From Oscillospiraceae bacterium (GTDB taxonomy: Bacteria; Bacillota; Clostridia; Oscillospirales; Ruminococcaceae), in assembly GCA_021203065.1 (NCBI GenBank), contig JAJQBX010000032.1, positions 372,001 through 436,000 on the forward strand: a DNA stretch of 64,000 nt, in the 5' to 3' direction. Below, piece by piece: positions 9,048 to 18,181 of the stretch. The notes under the pieces are model-generated. The model was not told the DNA's origin and did not search any database. It saw only the letters and a program-made list of their open reading frames with translations. The first letter of the stretch is position 1. Every line of letters starts with the position of its first letter. A program made the translations under genes and the position numbers.

Positions 9048-10103
9048 TTAGAATAGCTTTATTATATCGTTTACCGTGACCACAAGCATCAGAAGAAGCA
9101 GAGCCGCCATTCCGACGAAGTGCACCATTCCCTCATGCTCAGGCTTGATGGGCTTGCGTCTTATTCCCTCAATAATCAGGAATATCGCCCTTGAACCGTC
9201 AAGTGCAGGTATCGGGAGAAGATTGAATATGCCGACATTGATAGTTATATAAACGACAAATGTCATCAGTGTTTCAAGCATTTCGGAGACAGCAACGCCC
9301 TGAGAAGTGGTGCTTACAACCTCGCCTATTGCATCGACGATTCCTACCGGTCCTGAAAGGTCGTTGATGGAGTATTTTCCCTGCAAGAGATCGGCGAGCG
9401 AAAGCCAGATCATCCTTGAAACGGAGACAACCTTTCTCGCTGAGTAGCTTATTACCGATGCAGGTGTGATCTTTTCGCCTACGACCATGAAATCAATATA
9501 CAGGGTTGAAGAACCATCTTCTGATACAGTGGATTCAAAAGTGACACCTGAGAGAGAAACTTTTTCGCCGTCACGAACCACGACCATATCGAAAACTGCG
9601 TCTTCATCTATCTGGAATTCATAAGAGATGTCGGTATCGGTGAATATCTTTCTACCGTTCACTTCTACTATCTTGTCGCCCACTTCAAGACCTGTCACAT
9701 GGGATGAGGCGTCCTCTGTATAGAACTGGGCTACAGTTGTTGATACAATAGCGTCGGAACATGCTGTTACGATAACCAGAATCAGAAAGCCGAGAACTAT
9801 GTTCATGAAAGGTCCGGCAAGAACAACTAAAAGTCTTCTCCATACTGGTCTGTTGCGGAAAGCTCTTGGGTCATCACTTGAATCGTCTTCGCCCTCCATT
9901 GCGACAAAGCCACCTATGGGAAGGCATCTTACGGAATATGCAGTTTCCTTTTTGCCCCACGACACTATTTTCGGTCCCATGCCAATGGAGAACTCGTTGA
10001 CCTTGATTCCCATAGCCTTTGCCATGGCGAAATGCCCGAGCTCATGAATTATGATTATGACGCCAAAGATGATAATCGCTATCAGGATATAAACTATAGT
10101 CAA
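9048..10103 (-). CDS. rseP: Site-2 intramembrane metalloprotease (RseP/RasP)
   Basis: Membrane zinc protease that cuts anti-sigma factors and leftover signal peptides inside the membrane. The zinc motif HELGH (H20, E21, H24) lies in the first membrane helix; a PDZ domain occupies ~residues 125-200; the second active-site motif NLLPIPALDGSR is near 295; a last helix (LLLLMLVVTVNDI) closes the protein. Length (351) is typical. The start is TTG, 8 bases after AAAGGA. It lies 4 bases from dxr, in the usual Firmicute order cdsA-dxr-rseP. Confidence 0.95.
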   Translation of the reverse strand: MTIVYILIAIIIFGVIIIIHELGHFAMAKAMGIKVNEFSIGMGPKIVSWGKKETAYSVRCLPIGGFVAMEGEDDSSDDPRAFRNRPVWRRLLVVLAGPFMNIVLGFLILVIVTACSDAIVSTTVAQFYTEDASSHVTGLEVGDKIVEVNGRKIFTDTDISYEFQIDEDAVFDMVVVRDGEKVSLSGVTFESTVSEDGSSTLYIDFMVVGEKITPASVISYSARKVVSVSRMIWLSLADLLQGKYSINDLSGPVGIVDAIGEVVSTTSQGVAVSEMLETLMTFVVYITINVGIFNLLPIPALDGSRAIFLIIEGIRRKPIKPEHEGMVHFVGMAALLLLMLVVTVNDIIKLF

Positions 10104-10107
10104 GGTA

Positions 10108-11259
10108 TCAATCCTTTCTGATACTCAAAGAAACAAACTCTCTTGCCGACTTATCCGCTGAAAGAACATCACTGAGGCTGTTTACAGTCTGATGCTCAAT
10201 ACTGTCAAAAGCACTCTCTGCGAGTCTTGCTATGTCATTGAAGCCAATTTCGCCTTTGAGGAAGCTTGCTACAGCTACTTCGTTGGCGGCATTTACAATT
10301 GCCGGTGCTGTAGTATCGGCGATTTCGGCGGCTTTTATGCATATGCCAAGGCATCTGAATGTCTCAATATCCGGCTTGAGGAAGCTTAGTGTTCCATAGT
10401 CGGTAAGAGATAACCTCTTCACATTGGATTCCGGACGATTGGGATACAAAAGCGCATACTGAATCGGGATTCTCATATCTGGAACACCGAGCTGAGCTAT
10501 GATTGAGCCGTCATTGAATTCTACCGCTGAATGAACCACGCTCTCTCTGTGAACGACTATTTCAATCTGAGATGGTTTGACATCGAACAGCCACATCGCC
10601 TCCAGAAACTCAAATCCCTTGTTCATAAGTGTTGAGGAATCGATTGTTATCTTTGCGCCCATGTTCCAGTTAGGATGCTTTAGAGCATCGGCAGCAGTCA
10701 TATTCTCAAGCTCAATAAAGCTCTTCCCAAAGAAAGGTCCACCGGATGCCGTAAGAATTATTTTATGAAGATCTCTGCGGTTTCCTGCCTCAAGTGACTG
10801 AAATATTGCAGAATGCTCGCTATCAACAGGATATAGTTTAACACCCTTTTGCCTGATAGCTTCGGTTACAAGCATTCCACCGGCGACTAATGTCTCTTTG
10901 TTGGCAAGGGCTATGTCCTTACCTGCGTTTATCGCCGCTAAGGTTGGCTCAAGACCGACCATTCCGACTACTGAATTAAGAACTATATCAGATGACGGTT
11001 CACAAGCCGCTTCGCAAAGTCCCTCCATTCCGGAAAGCACGGCAATGCCTGTACCCTTGAGCTCTTCTTTGAGTAAATCCTTATATTCGCTTTCATATAT
11101 GCAGACGAGCTTTGGCTTGAATTCGAGAGCTTGCTCCGAAAGAAGCTTCCAGTTAGATTTAGCTGCGAGCGCAGTAACCGAAAGACCATGACGCTTTATA
11201 ACATCCAGAGCCTGAACTCCTATTGAACCGGTTGAGCCTAAAAGGGATACTTTCTTCAT
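10108..11259 (-). CDS. dxr: 1-deoxy-D-xylulose-5-phosphate reductoisomerase
   Basis: Second step of the MEP pathway: DXP to MEP with NADPH. The NADPH loop LLGSTGSIG is at the N-terminus, followed by LANKETLVAGGML, the catalytic DSEHSAIFQSL and the substrate-binding NWNMGAKITIDSSTLMNKG. ATG at 11259 is preferred because AGGTG lies 9 bases upstream; an in-frame GTG at 11271 overlaps the cdsA stop. Tight spacing with cdsA and rseP shows an operon joining isoprenoid and phospholipid synthesis. Confidence 0.97.
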   Translation of the reverse strand: MKKVSLLGSTGSIGVQALDVIKRHGLSVTALAAKSNWKLLSEQALEFKPKLVCIYESEYKDLLKEELKGTGIAVLSGMEGLCEAACEPSSDIVLNSVVGMVGLEPTLAAINAGKDIALANKETLVAGGMLVTEAIRQKGVKLYPVDSEHSAIFQSLEAGNRRDLHKIILTASGGPFFGKSFIELENMTAADALKHPNWNMGAKITIDSSTLMNKGFEFLEAMWLFDVKPSQIEIVVHRESVVHSAVEFNDGSIIAQLGVPDMRIPIQYALLYPNRPESNVKRLSLTDYGTLSFLKPDIETFRCLGICIKAAEIADTTAPAIVNAANEVAVASFLKGEIGFNDIARLAESAFDSIEHQTVNSLSDVLSADKSAREFVSLSIRKD

Positions 11260-11271
11260 TCCAACTATCAC

Positions 11272-12099
11272 CTATCCGAATATTCCTATACCAGTAGCAC
11301 AAAGAGCCATAAACGGTGCCACAAATACTACACTATCAAACCTGTCAAGAGCTCCGCCGTGTCCCGGGAAGAGATTTCCGTAATCCTTGACGTCGCAGTG
11401 ACGTTTGATTACTGATGCGAAGAGATCGCCTGTTACTCCAAGAAGCGCACAGCCTGCGCCCAAGAGTGCCAAAAGTATATAGTTGACCTGTGCGTCAGCT
11501 ATTGCCAAGTCTACGACGAGACCGAACACCAAAAATAGTATAACATCAGTGAGAATTCCACCTATAAAGCCCTCTACAGTTTTCTTGGGACTGATCTTAG
11601 GGCAGAGCTTGTGCTTGCCTAAGAATGTTCCGGCGAAGTATGCGCCAGTATCGTCAAGCCAAGCCCCGCAGAATGTGAGAAGCAGTACAAGAAGCCCGTA
11701 CTTTTCGCTGGAAGCTTCGATGACGCAAAGACTAGACATTGCAACGGAAATCAACAACGAATAGAGTGCAACTGTCGAATACACACCGACGTCGGTCTTT
11801 TCATAGCCTATGAAGACATCCAAGGCGTACAATACGATATATGCAAATACAACGGGTAAATATATGTACAAACCGTCAGTCAAAGAAAGAAATCTGACTG
11901 CAAATGGGAAGAAAACAGAAAGGCAAAGACTTCCGACAAAAAGTGCGCTCTTAAGAAGCTTGTTCGCACGGAAAAGCTCGAACATCATTACTGCAGTGAG
12001 TGCGGCAACTGCTATATTCAGAATTATCGTCTGGTGGAAACACAGAACAACTGCCAGAAGTGCAAGAGATACTACAGCTGTTATAATTCTTGTCTTCAT
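11272..12099 (-). CDS. cdsA: Phosphatidate cytidylyltransferase (CdsA)
   Basis: Makes CDP-diacylglycerol from phosphatidic acid and CTP, the branch point of phospholipid synthesis. A polytopic membrane protein of 275 residues with ~8 hydrophobic segments. The family signature near the C-terminus is clear: KRHCDVKDYGNLFPGHGG followed by ALDRFDS. The start ATG has AAAGGA upstream. It lies between uppS and dxr. Confidence 0.96.
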   Translation of the reverse strand: MKTRIITAVVSLALLAVVLCFHQTIILNIAVAALTAVMMFELFRANKLLKSALFVGSLCLSVFFPFAVRFLSLTDGLYIYLPVVFAYIVLYALDVFIGYEKTDVGVYSTVALYSLLISVAMSSLCVIEASSEKYGLLVLLLTFCGAWLDDTGAYFAGTFLGKHKLCPKISPKKTVEGFIGGILTDVILFLVFGLVVDLAIADAQVNYILLALLGAGCALLGVTGDLFASVIKRHCDVKDYGNLFPGHGGALDRFDSVVFVAPFMALCATGIGIFG

Positions 12100-12111
12100 T
12101 TTGCGTCCTTT

Positions 12112-12852
12112 CTAATTCATTACTCCGCCGAAGCGTCGGTCACGGGAAGTGTAGTCTTCGAGAGCCTTGACAAGCTCTGTCTTGCCGAAATCTGGCCATA
12201 GAGTCGGGCAGAAGTAGAATTCGGCGTATGCGCACTGCCAGATGAGGAAGTTCGAAATCCTCTCTTCCCCACCGGTTCTTATTAACAGATCAACAGGAGG
12301 AATATCTTTTGTATCCAGAAACGAGTTTATCAGTTCAGGAGTAATCTGGTCTTCTGAAACATAACCCTCTTTTGCAAGGGCGGAAATCTGTCTGACAGCC
12401 CTTGTAATCTCGTCGTGGCTGCCGTAGTTGACGGCGATAAGAACTGTAAGACCAGTATTGTCTTTTGAGCCCTCTTCGTTTTCAGCCATCTTTTTCTGAA
12501 GATTTTCGCTTAGGCGGGTTCTGTCACCGATAAAAATAAGTCTGGCATTTTCGTCTGTATACTGCCTGAGAGTGTCAAGCTGTTCATCGAAAAGATCCAT
12601 CAGCCCTTTTACTTCGTCGTCAGGGCGACTCCAGTTTTCGGTGGAGAAAGCATAAAACGTTGCATATCTGATGCCTAAATCCTTGCATGCTCTTATTACA
12701 GTTTTGAGAGCCTTTGCTCCTTCACGGTGACCATAATTACGAGGCATGAGGCGTTTTTTTGCCCATCTGCCGTTACCGTCCATAATAAAAGCGACATGTG
12801 CAGGAATCTTCAGTTCCTGTGGTATCTTTAAAGCGTTTTTCTCTTCTGCCAA
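12112..12852 (-). CDS. uppS: Undecaprenyl diphosphate synthase (UppS)
   Basis: cis-Prenyltransferase that builds the C55 lipid carrier for peptidoglycan and surface glycans. The catalytic FIMDGNGRWAK is at ~24, followed by GHREGAK, FSTENWSRP, and RTGGEERISNFLIWQ with AYAEFYF near the end. Length (246) is normal. The start is TTG, ~6 bases after AAGGTGGG. The gap to frr holds a strong UUCG-capped hairpin that may tune expression within the operon. Confidence 0.96.
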   Translation of the reverse strand: MAEEKNALKIPQELKIPAHVAFIMDGNGRWAKKRLMPRNYGHREGAKALKTVIRACKDLGIRYATFYAFSTENWSRPDDEVKGLMDLFDEQLDTLRQYTDENARLIFIGDRTRLSENLQKKMAENEEGSKDNTGLTVLIAVNYGSHDEITRAVRQISALAKEGYVSEDQITPELINSFLDTKDIPPVDLLIRTGGEERISNFLIWQCAYAEFYFCPTLWPDFGKTELVKALEDYTSRDRRFGGVMN

Positions 12853-12886
12853 ACTTAACCCACCTTAATTTATCATTGTCAAGCAA

Positions 12887-12914
12887 ACAGTCTCACCCCG
12901 AAGGGTGAAACTGT
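12887..12914 (-). promoter_or_regulatory. UUCG-capped hairpin between frr and uppS
   Basis: On the minus strand, CAGTTTCACCC-TTCG-GGGTGAGACTG: a long stem with one G-T pair and a stable tetraloop. Only TTTG follows, so it is at most a weak terminator. It may be an attenuator, or an mRNA-processing or stability element. Confidence 0.55.
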
Positions 12915-12932
12915 CTGAAATATCAGCTAAAA

Positions 12933-13487
12933 TCAAACGGAAAGAATTTCTTTCTCCTTGGCGGCAACCTGATCGTCGACAAGAGCGATATACTTGTCTG
13001 TAAGCTTCTGGATGTCCTTATCAAACTGCTTGACATCATCCTCGGTTACATCGCCGTTTTTCTTCATTGTCTTGATCTTATCATTTGCGTCGCGTCTTAT
13101 AGAACGGACTGCAACCTTTGAATCCTCGCCGAGCTTTCTGATGTCCTTGGTCAGATCCTTACGTCTCTCCTCACTGAGCTGAGGGAATGTGAGGCGGATA
13201 ACCGCTCCGTCGTTCTGGGGATTGATTCCGAGGTCGCTTGCCTGAATCGCCTTTTCAATAGCCTTGAGCGAAGACTTGTCCCACGGCTGGATTACAAGGA
13301 CTCTTGCGTCCTGAACCGAGATAGCAGCCATCTGGTTGATGGGGGTCTGAGAGCCGTAGTAATCAACAGTGATTCTGTCAAGTACTGCGGGATTTGCTCT
13401 TCCTGCTCGTATAGCTGCGAAATCGGAAGCCAAGACCTTAAGTGTCTTTTCCATTTTGTCCTTAGCGTTATTCAATACTTCTTTCAT
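12933..13487 (-). CDS. frr: Ribosome recycling factor
   Basis: Splits post-termination ribosomes with EF-G. 184 residues, the family's normal size, with the expected all-helical arm plus small barrel: RAGRANPAVLDRITVDYYGS (~27-46), INQMAAISVQDARVLVIQPW, and the charged C-terminal helices (LTKDIRKLGEDSKVAVRSIR). It lies 22 bases downstream of pyrH, the near-universal partner order. Confidence 0.97.
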   Translation of the reverse strand: MKEVLNNAKDKMEKTLKVLASDFAAIRAGRANPAVLDRITVDYYGSQTPINQMAAISVQDARVLVIQPWDKSSLKAIEKAIQASDLGINPQNDGAVIRLTFPQLSEERRKDLTKDIRKLGEDSKVAVRSIRRDANDKIKTMKKNGDVTEDDVKQFDKDIQKLTDKYIALVDDQVAAKEKEILSV

Positions 13488-13509
13488 CGGTGTTCCGTCC
13501 TTTCAGTTG

Positions 13510-14214
13510 TCAAAATAGTATAGTTCCGACATTCTCGCCCATGACTGCGTCATAGATGTTGTCGGGATTTTCGAGATTAAATACGATTACGGGGATTTCG
13601 TTCTCCTTGCACATTGAAGCGGCTGTTGCGTCCATAACGCCTAAGTGCTTTGAAACTATATCGTCAAGGTCAAGTCTGTCATACTTTATGGCATCGGGAT
13701 ATTTGTGGGGGTCTTTATCGTACACACCATCTACCATAGTCGCTTTCAGCATTACGTCTGCCTCAATCTCTGCAGCTCTCAAAGATGATGCCGTATCAGT
13801 CGAGAAGAATGGGCTACCAGTGCCACAACCGAAAATGACTATTCTGCCCTTTTCGAGGTGACGGACTGCCTTGTTTCTTATATACGGCTCTGCAATCTGA
13901 CGCATTTCAATCGCTGTCTGAACCCTGACCTCTGCGCCCAAAGCTTCGAGACTGTCGGCTACCGCAAGAGCATTCATAGCAGTTGCAAGCATTCCGATGT
14001 GATCGGCTCTTGTCCTGTCCATTGCGCCGCTTGAACGTCCACGCCAGAAGTTGCCACCTCCGACGACAATTCCAATCTGAATTCCGGCATCATAGCACCT
14101 CTTAACACTACGGCAAATGTTCCCGATTGTGTCGAAATCAAGTCCGGTCTTTTTATCGCCTGCAAGGGCTTCCCCACTAAGCTTCAAAAGGACACGTTTA
14201 TACTTCGGCTCCAT
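13510..14214 (-). CDS. pyrH: UMP kinase (PyrH)
   Basis: Phosphorylates UMP to UDP. Amino-acid-kinase fold: [14 protein letters not shown] at the N-terminus, the glycine-rich [12 protein letters not shown], the [14 protein letters not shown] helix and the C-terminal [16 protein letters not shown] at 14214 fits GGAGAG 8-10 bases upstream; an in-frame GTG at 14223 is too close to that site. It is the first gene of the pyrH-polC block, with a promoter just upstream. rpsB and tsf, the usual upstream neighbours in Firmicutes, are absent here. Confidence 0.96.
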   Translation of the reverse strand: MEPKYKRVLLKLSGEALAGDKKTGLDFDTIGNICRSVKRCYDAGIQIGIVVGGGNFWRGRSSGAMDRTRADHIGMLATAMNALAVADSLEALGAEVRVQTAIEMRQIAEPYIRNKAVRHLEKGRIVIFGCGTGSPFFSTDTASSLRAAEIEADVMLKATMVDGVYDKDPHKYPDAIKYDRLDLDDIVSKHLGVMDATAASMCKENEIPVIVFNLENPDNIYDAVMGENVGTILF

Positions 14215-14254
14215 AAACAGCACTCTCCATTATAGTATTTGATTTTTCATAAGA

Positions 14255-14270
14255 AAGAGCAATTGCTCTT
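14255..14270. repeat. 16-bp perfect palindrome upstream of pyrH
   Basis: AAGAGCAATTGCTCTT reads the same on both strands. It lies between the putative pyrH promoter and the gene, at about the start of transcription or just after. Either an operator or a weak hairpin. Confidence 0.6.
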
Positions 14271-14275
14271 ATCTA

Positions 14276-14304
14276 ATTTTACCTTAAAATCGCTCCAAAG
14301 TAAA
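14276..14304 (-). promoter_or_regulatory. Putative promoter of the pyrH-polC block
   Basis: Minus strand TTTACT-N17-TAAAAT in the gap between gpsA and pyrH. A second TATAAT lies closer to pyrH but with a poor -35. Confidence 0.5.
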
Positions 14305-14334
14305 TAGCTTTCACCGAAATCTCACGAATTATTT

Positions 14335-15318
14335 TTACTCAGTTCGAACGGGTCTCAGCATGAGCTCGTTAATCGCAACTCTTGGTGATTTTCCATCAAA
14401 CAAAACCTTGTTTACTTCTGCGGTTATAGGCATACTTACGCCGTATTTGTTGGCAAGCTCCAGAGTTGCTCTGGCACAGGCATAGCCCTCGACTGTTCCA
14501 ATCTGACGGACAGCTTCTTCAGGCTCCACTCCCTGACCGATAAGAAGTCCGGCACGATAATTGCGGGAATGCATGCTTGTGCAGGTTACTACTAAGTCGC
14601 CAAGACCGGCTAAACCGCTGAATGTGTCTTGCTTTGCTCCCATTGCGACGCCAAGCCGGGTTATCTCGCTCAACCCTCTTGTCATGAGTGCGGCTTTTGT
14701 GTTGTCGCCGTATCCGAGACCGCCCACGACCCCTGAGCAAAGTGCAATTACATTCTTGACTGCACCGCCAACTTCACAGCCGATTACGTCGGAATTTACA
14801 TATAGCCTCAGAACATCGTCAGAAAAGCTCGACTGAATAAGGCGTGCGGCTTCTTCATCCTCAGAAGCAACGGCTACCGCTGTAGGCATGCCTCTGCCCA
14901 ATTCTTCGGCGTGGGAAGGTCCGGAGAGAACGGCGATTTTGTTATCGGGAAAGACCTCTCTTATAACCTCGCTCATTCGCTTGAGAGAGCCGTCTTCAAG
15001 ACCTTTGGCACTGCTTACAATTATACTGTTCTTATCAACATAGGGTTTTGCCTGCTCACAGACGGAGCGGACAAATTTTGACGGAATTCCCACTACTACA
15101 ATGTCTCTTCCTGATGCACAGGATATATCGTCGCAGAGTTTAACAGATTCAGGAATCTGCACTCCCGGGAGCTTTGCCCTGAGCTCTCCCGTTCTTCTTA
15201 TTGTATCGAGCTCGTCCTTGAATGCACTCCATACGGTTACATCGTGCCCGAGTCTTGAGGAGGTGCATGCAAGTGCAAGCCCCCATCCTCCTGAACCTAA
15301 GATTGTGATGCTTGTCAC
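14335..15318 (-). CDS. gpsA: NAD(P)-dependent glycerol-3-phosphate dehydrogenase (GpsA)
   Basis: Reduces dihydroxyacetone phosphate to glycerol-3-phosphate for phospholipids. N-terminal nucleotide-binding ILGSGGWGLALA; then SAKGLEDGSLKRMSEV, AVLSGPSHAEE, the catalytic-lysine region EVGGAVKNVIALCSGVVGGL and GLAGLGDLVVTCTS. 327 residues, typical. The start overlaps the plsY stop by 4 bases (ATGA), so the two are translationally coupled. PlsY uses its product, making this a two-step phosphatidic acid module. Confidence 0.97.
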   Translation of the reverse strand: MTSITILGSGGWGLALACTSSRLGHDVTVWSAFKDELDTIRRTGELRAKLPGVQIPESVKLCDDISCASGRDIVVVGIPSKFVRSVCEQAKPYVDKNSIIVSSAKGLEDGSLKRMSEVIREVFPDNKIAVLSGPSHAEELGRGMPTAVAVASEDEEAARLIQSSFSDDVLRLYVNSDVIGCEVGGAVKNVIALCSGVVGGLGYGDNTKAALMTRGLSEITRLGVAMGAKQDTFSGLAGLGDLVVTCTSMHSRNYRAGLLIGQGVEPEEAVRQIGTVEGYACARATLELANKYGVSMPITAEVNKVLFDGKSPRVAINELMLRPVRTE

Positions 15319-15989
15319 TTGTTATCTCCTCGCTTTCTCAGAGTAAATTTGCTTTCGGTGTGCGTTCTCAACCTCTGGATATTCGGATAATGTCTTACGA
15401 GGCAGAAGATGCCCATTGCAAGTGCAATGATTGCGTGCACAGCTGTATATACATTAAGCTCGCCGAACATTATAAGGTCGGCTAAAATATAGCATATCGG
15501 ATAGGCGACGCAGCATGTGATTGAACTGAGGGAAACATATCTTGTAGCAATAAATACCAAAAGAAATGCTATCAGTGCAAAAAGAAAAGCAAGCGGATTT
15601 ATGCATACGGTACATACAGCTGCTATGAGTATTCCCTTTCCGCCTTTGAAGCCATAGAATATCGGGAAGCAGTGACCCATAACAGCAAACATCGATGCTA
15701 CCATGCATGCGGTAACGACACTATGCTCTTTTGCAGAGAAAAGTCCCGACCAGAAGAGTGTCGCTTCTGTCCCGAAAACCACAAGAACGCCTTTAAGGGC
15801 ATCTATCAGGAAAGTCAGGGCTGTACAAGCACCTCCGAAAGTGCGATAGACGTTGGTGAGTCCGGCATTGTGGCTACCATAGTCACGGATGTCCTGCCTT
15901 TTGATGAGGCGAACGGAAATTATTGCGGAATTAAGGCTTCCTATAAGGTAGGACACAACCGCAACTACAAATAAAGCTAAATAGTACAA
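15315..15989 (-). CDS. plsY: Acyl-phosphate:glycerol-3-phosphate acyltransferase (PlsY)
   Basis: Integral membrane enzyme that adds the first acyl chain to glycerol-3-phosphate using acyl-phosphate. Conserved loops: GSLNSAIISVRL with DIRDYGSHNAGLTNVYRTFG (~38-55), and GHCFPIFYGFKGGKGI (~108-122). Five to six hydrophobic segments. The start is TTG, with GGAGC upstream. At 224 residues it is slightly longer than average because of a charged C-terminal tail. It lies between der and gpsA. Confidence 0.96.
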   Translation of the reverse strand: MYYLALFVVAVVSYLIGSLNSAIISVRLIKRQDIRDYGSHNAGLTNVYRTFGGACTALTFLIDALKGVLVVFGTEATLFWSGLFSAKEHSVVTACMVASMFAVMGHCFPIFYGFKGGKGILIAAVCTVCINPLAFLFALIAFLLVFIATRYVSLSSITCCVAYPICYILADLIMFGELNVYTAVHAIIALAMGIFCLVRHYPNIQRLRTHTESKFTLRKRGDNK

Positions 15990-16003
15990 TTTGTCAGCTC
16001 CAA

Positions 16004-17335
16004 TTATTTAGTGTCAGAGGCATCTCTTTCACGGACGATAATGCGAATCGGTGTTCCCTCAAGCCCTCCGAAAGTATCCCTTATCTGGTTCTCAAGATAC
16101 CTGCGATAGGAGAAGTGGAACAGCTCCGCTGAATTAACGAACATTACAAGTGTCGGAGGATTTGTTGAGGGCTGAGTCATATAGTATATTTTCAGACGTT
16201 TGCCCTTATCAGACGGCGGCTGGACTCTGTTGACAGAATAAGCCAAGATGTCGTTGAGCTTGCCTGTTGAAATTCTCATTGAATTGTTGGCGTATACACG
16301 GTTGATAAGCTCAAAGAGCTTGTCTACACGCTGTCCGGTTTTGGCTGAAATAAATATGAATGGAACATAGTCCATGAAGCTGAGCTTCTCTTTAAGATTG
16401 TCGGAGAACTCTTTCATGGTGTTGGTTTCCTTTTCGATTACATCCCACTTGTTAACCGCAACGATGCAAGCCTTGCCCTGCTCGTGAGCATAGCCGGCAA
16501 CCTTGGAGTCCTGCTCTGTAAATCCAACCGATGCATCTATAACGATAACGGCAACATCAGCTTCGTCGACCGCCATATAGGCTCTCAAGACGCTGTAGTG
16601 CTCGATATTTTCGTATACCTTTGATTTCTTTCTTATACCCGCAGTGTCTACAAAAGTGTATTTTCCCCATTCGTTTTCGACCTCAGCGTCGGTGGCATCA
16701 CGTGTAGTTCCTGCAATATTGGAAACAATCGCCCTCTCCTCACCGACAATCCGGTTAATTATTGAAGACTTGCCTACATTCGGCTTGCCTATTACCGCAA
16801 CACGAATGCTGTCCTTGTCTTCGCTTGTATCACTTTCGGGGAGATTCTCGAGAACTCTGTCAAGAAGATCTCCTGTTCCATAGCCGTGAACAGAGGAAAC
16901 CTCAACAGGGTCGCCAAGACCAAGGTTATAGAACTCGTAGAATTCCGGCTCAGGCGGTCCAAGTCTGTCGCATTTATTGACGCAGAGGACTATAGGCTTG
17001 CCAGATTTCTGGAGCATTGACGCCACTTCGTAGTCGTTGGCAGTTACGCCGGCACGAATGTCGGTTACTAAAATTATGACCGATGCCTTATCTATAGCTA
17101 TCTGTGCCTGTCGTCTCATCTGGATGAGAATACTGTCGTTAGTTTTTGGCTCGATTCCTCCGGTGTCGACAAGCATGAATTCACGGGTGCGCCACTCGCA
17201 TTTCGAGTAAATTCTGTCTCTTGTTACACCCGGGGTATCGTCGACGATGGAAAGTCTCTTGCCTATGAGCTTATTGAATAATGTGGATTTTCCTACATTT
17301 GGTCGCCCCACAACGGCGACAATCGGCAAAGCCAT
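16004..17335 (-). CDS. der: Ribosome-assembly GTPase Der (EngA)
   Basis: Double-domain GTPase needed for 50S assembly. G domain 1: GRPNVGKSTLFNKL (~10), DTPGVTRD, NKCD. G domain 2: GKPNVGKSSIINRI (~184), DTAG, NKWD. A KH-like C-terminal domain follows (LKIYYMTQPSTNPPTLVMFV). 443 residues, normal. AAGGAGGCGG precedes the ATG. It starts the der-plsY-gpsA run. Confidence 0.97.
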   Translation of the reverse strand: MALPIVAVVGRPNVGKSTLFNKLIGKRLSIVDDTPGVTRDRIYSKCEWRTREFMLVDTGGIEPKTNDSILIQMRRQAQIAIDKASVIILVTDIRAGVTANDYEVASMLQKSGKPIVLCVNKCDRLGPPEPEFYEFYNLGLGDPVEVSSVHGYGTGDLLDRVLENLPESDTSEDKDSIRVAVIGKPNVGKSSIINRIVGEERAIVSNIAGTTRDATDAEVENEWGKYTFVDTAGIRKKSKVYENIEHYSVLRAYMAVDEADVAVIVIDASVGFTEQDSKVAGYAHEQGKACIVAVNKWDVIEKETNTMKEFSDNLKEKLSFMDYVPFIFISAKTGQRVDKLFELINRVYANNSMRISTGKLNDILAYSVNRVQPPSDKGKRLKIYYMTQPSTNPPTLVMFVNSAELFHFSYRRYLENQIRDTFGGLEGTPIRIIVRERDASDTK

Positions 17336-17383
17336 GCTCCGCCTCCTTATTAGTCAGAATAAAAGTCCATGGTGGTTGATATT

Positions 17384-17420
17384 AAAAAATCAGAGAAGGA
17401 ACTTCTCCTTCTCTGATTTT
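17384..17420 (-). terminator. Terminator after rpmF
   Basis: Perfect 15-bp stem (AAAATCAGAGAAGGA and its complement) with a 5-base loop; T6 follows on the minus strand. It separates the rpmF operon from der and may work on both strands. Confidence 0.9.
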
Positions 17421-17446
17421 GAAGAAGACAAAGCTTCGTTTAAAGA

Positions 17447-17629
17447 CTATGCTTCCTTCTCGATAACCATGGTACCCTTATAGTAGCCGCAGTTACTGCA
17501 AACCTTGTGCGGTGAGGTTAAAGCACCGCAGTTGGAGCACCTTGAAAGTGCAGGAGCGTCAAGCTTCCATACGCTTGAACGTCTTTTGTCTCTTCTTGCT
17601 TTGGAGACTTTTCTCTTCGGTACTGCCAT
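17447..17629 (-). CDS. rpmF: 50S ribosomal protein L32
   Basis: 60 residues beginning MAVPKRKVSKARRDKRRSS, the hallmark L32 start. CSNCGAL and CSNCGYYKG give the four zinc cysteines (a C+ paralogue). ATG at 17629 is chosen because AGGAGG lies 8 bases upstream; the upstream in-frame GTG overlaps that site. Paired with the YceD-family gene, as in most bacteria. Confidence 0.97.
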   Translation of the reverse strand: MAVPKRKVSKARRDKRRSSVWKLDAPALSRCSNCGALTSPHKVCSNCGYYKGTMVIEKEA

Positions 17630-17686
17630 TTTCAGCACCTCCTCCTTGACAAATTATGACATAGCTGCTTTGTGACACTTCTGTGA

Positions 17687-18157
17687 TTACCCATTACTTT
17701 CGCATTCGCAATCACCATCATTAAGATTTTTGCCGCATGTCGGGCAGATGCCACGGCAATCTTCACGGCAAAGAATTTTGGTCGGCATTGAAAGCAGCAA
17801 ATCTGAGATAGCTAACTCGTTGAGATCAAGAGTTTCGTCGGAGCAGTAGACATACTCATCATCGTCGGGAAGATTTTCGTTATCCTCGTCGCCTCTTACG
17901 AGAATGTGAGTGTAGTCCTGAGTATACCGACGGGTGAATTCAGCCGAGCATCTGTCGCAGACATGAGAAACAGTGTAGTCAAGATTGTAGCAAAGAGTCA
18001 CAATACCTGCCCTGCAGACTGTTTTTCCTCTCAAGGCAACAGGAGTCATAAACTCCCCTACGCCCTTATACTTGTCCATTTCGCTAATGGGGATGTCGGT
18101 TTCGACCGGACGCTCTCCGTCCTCCCCGTCAAAAAGCGGCTTCAGCTTCAGCAGCAC
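17687..18157 (-). CDS. YceD-family (DUF177) protein
   Basis: 156 residues. The pattern of CDRCSAEF in the middle, an acidic linker (DEDNENLPDDDEYVY), then LLLSMPTKILCREDCRGICPTC near the end matches the DUF177/YceD family, which is encoded next to rpmF and linked to 23S rRNA accumulation or ribosome assembly. Four C-terminal Cys suggest a zinc knuckle. The start is GTG, with GAGGTG just upstream. First gene of the operon, under a consensus promoter. Confidence 0.9.
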   Translation of the reverse strand: MLLKLKPLFDGEDGERPVETDIPISEMDKYKGVGEFMTPVALRGKTVCRAGIVTLCYNLDYTVSHVCDRCSAEFTRRYTQDYTHILVRGDEDNENLPDDDEYVYCSDETLDLNELAISDLLLSMPTKILCREDCRGICPTCGKNLNDGDCECESNG

Positions 18158-18181
18158 ATTACACCTCAGAATATCACAAAC

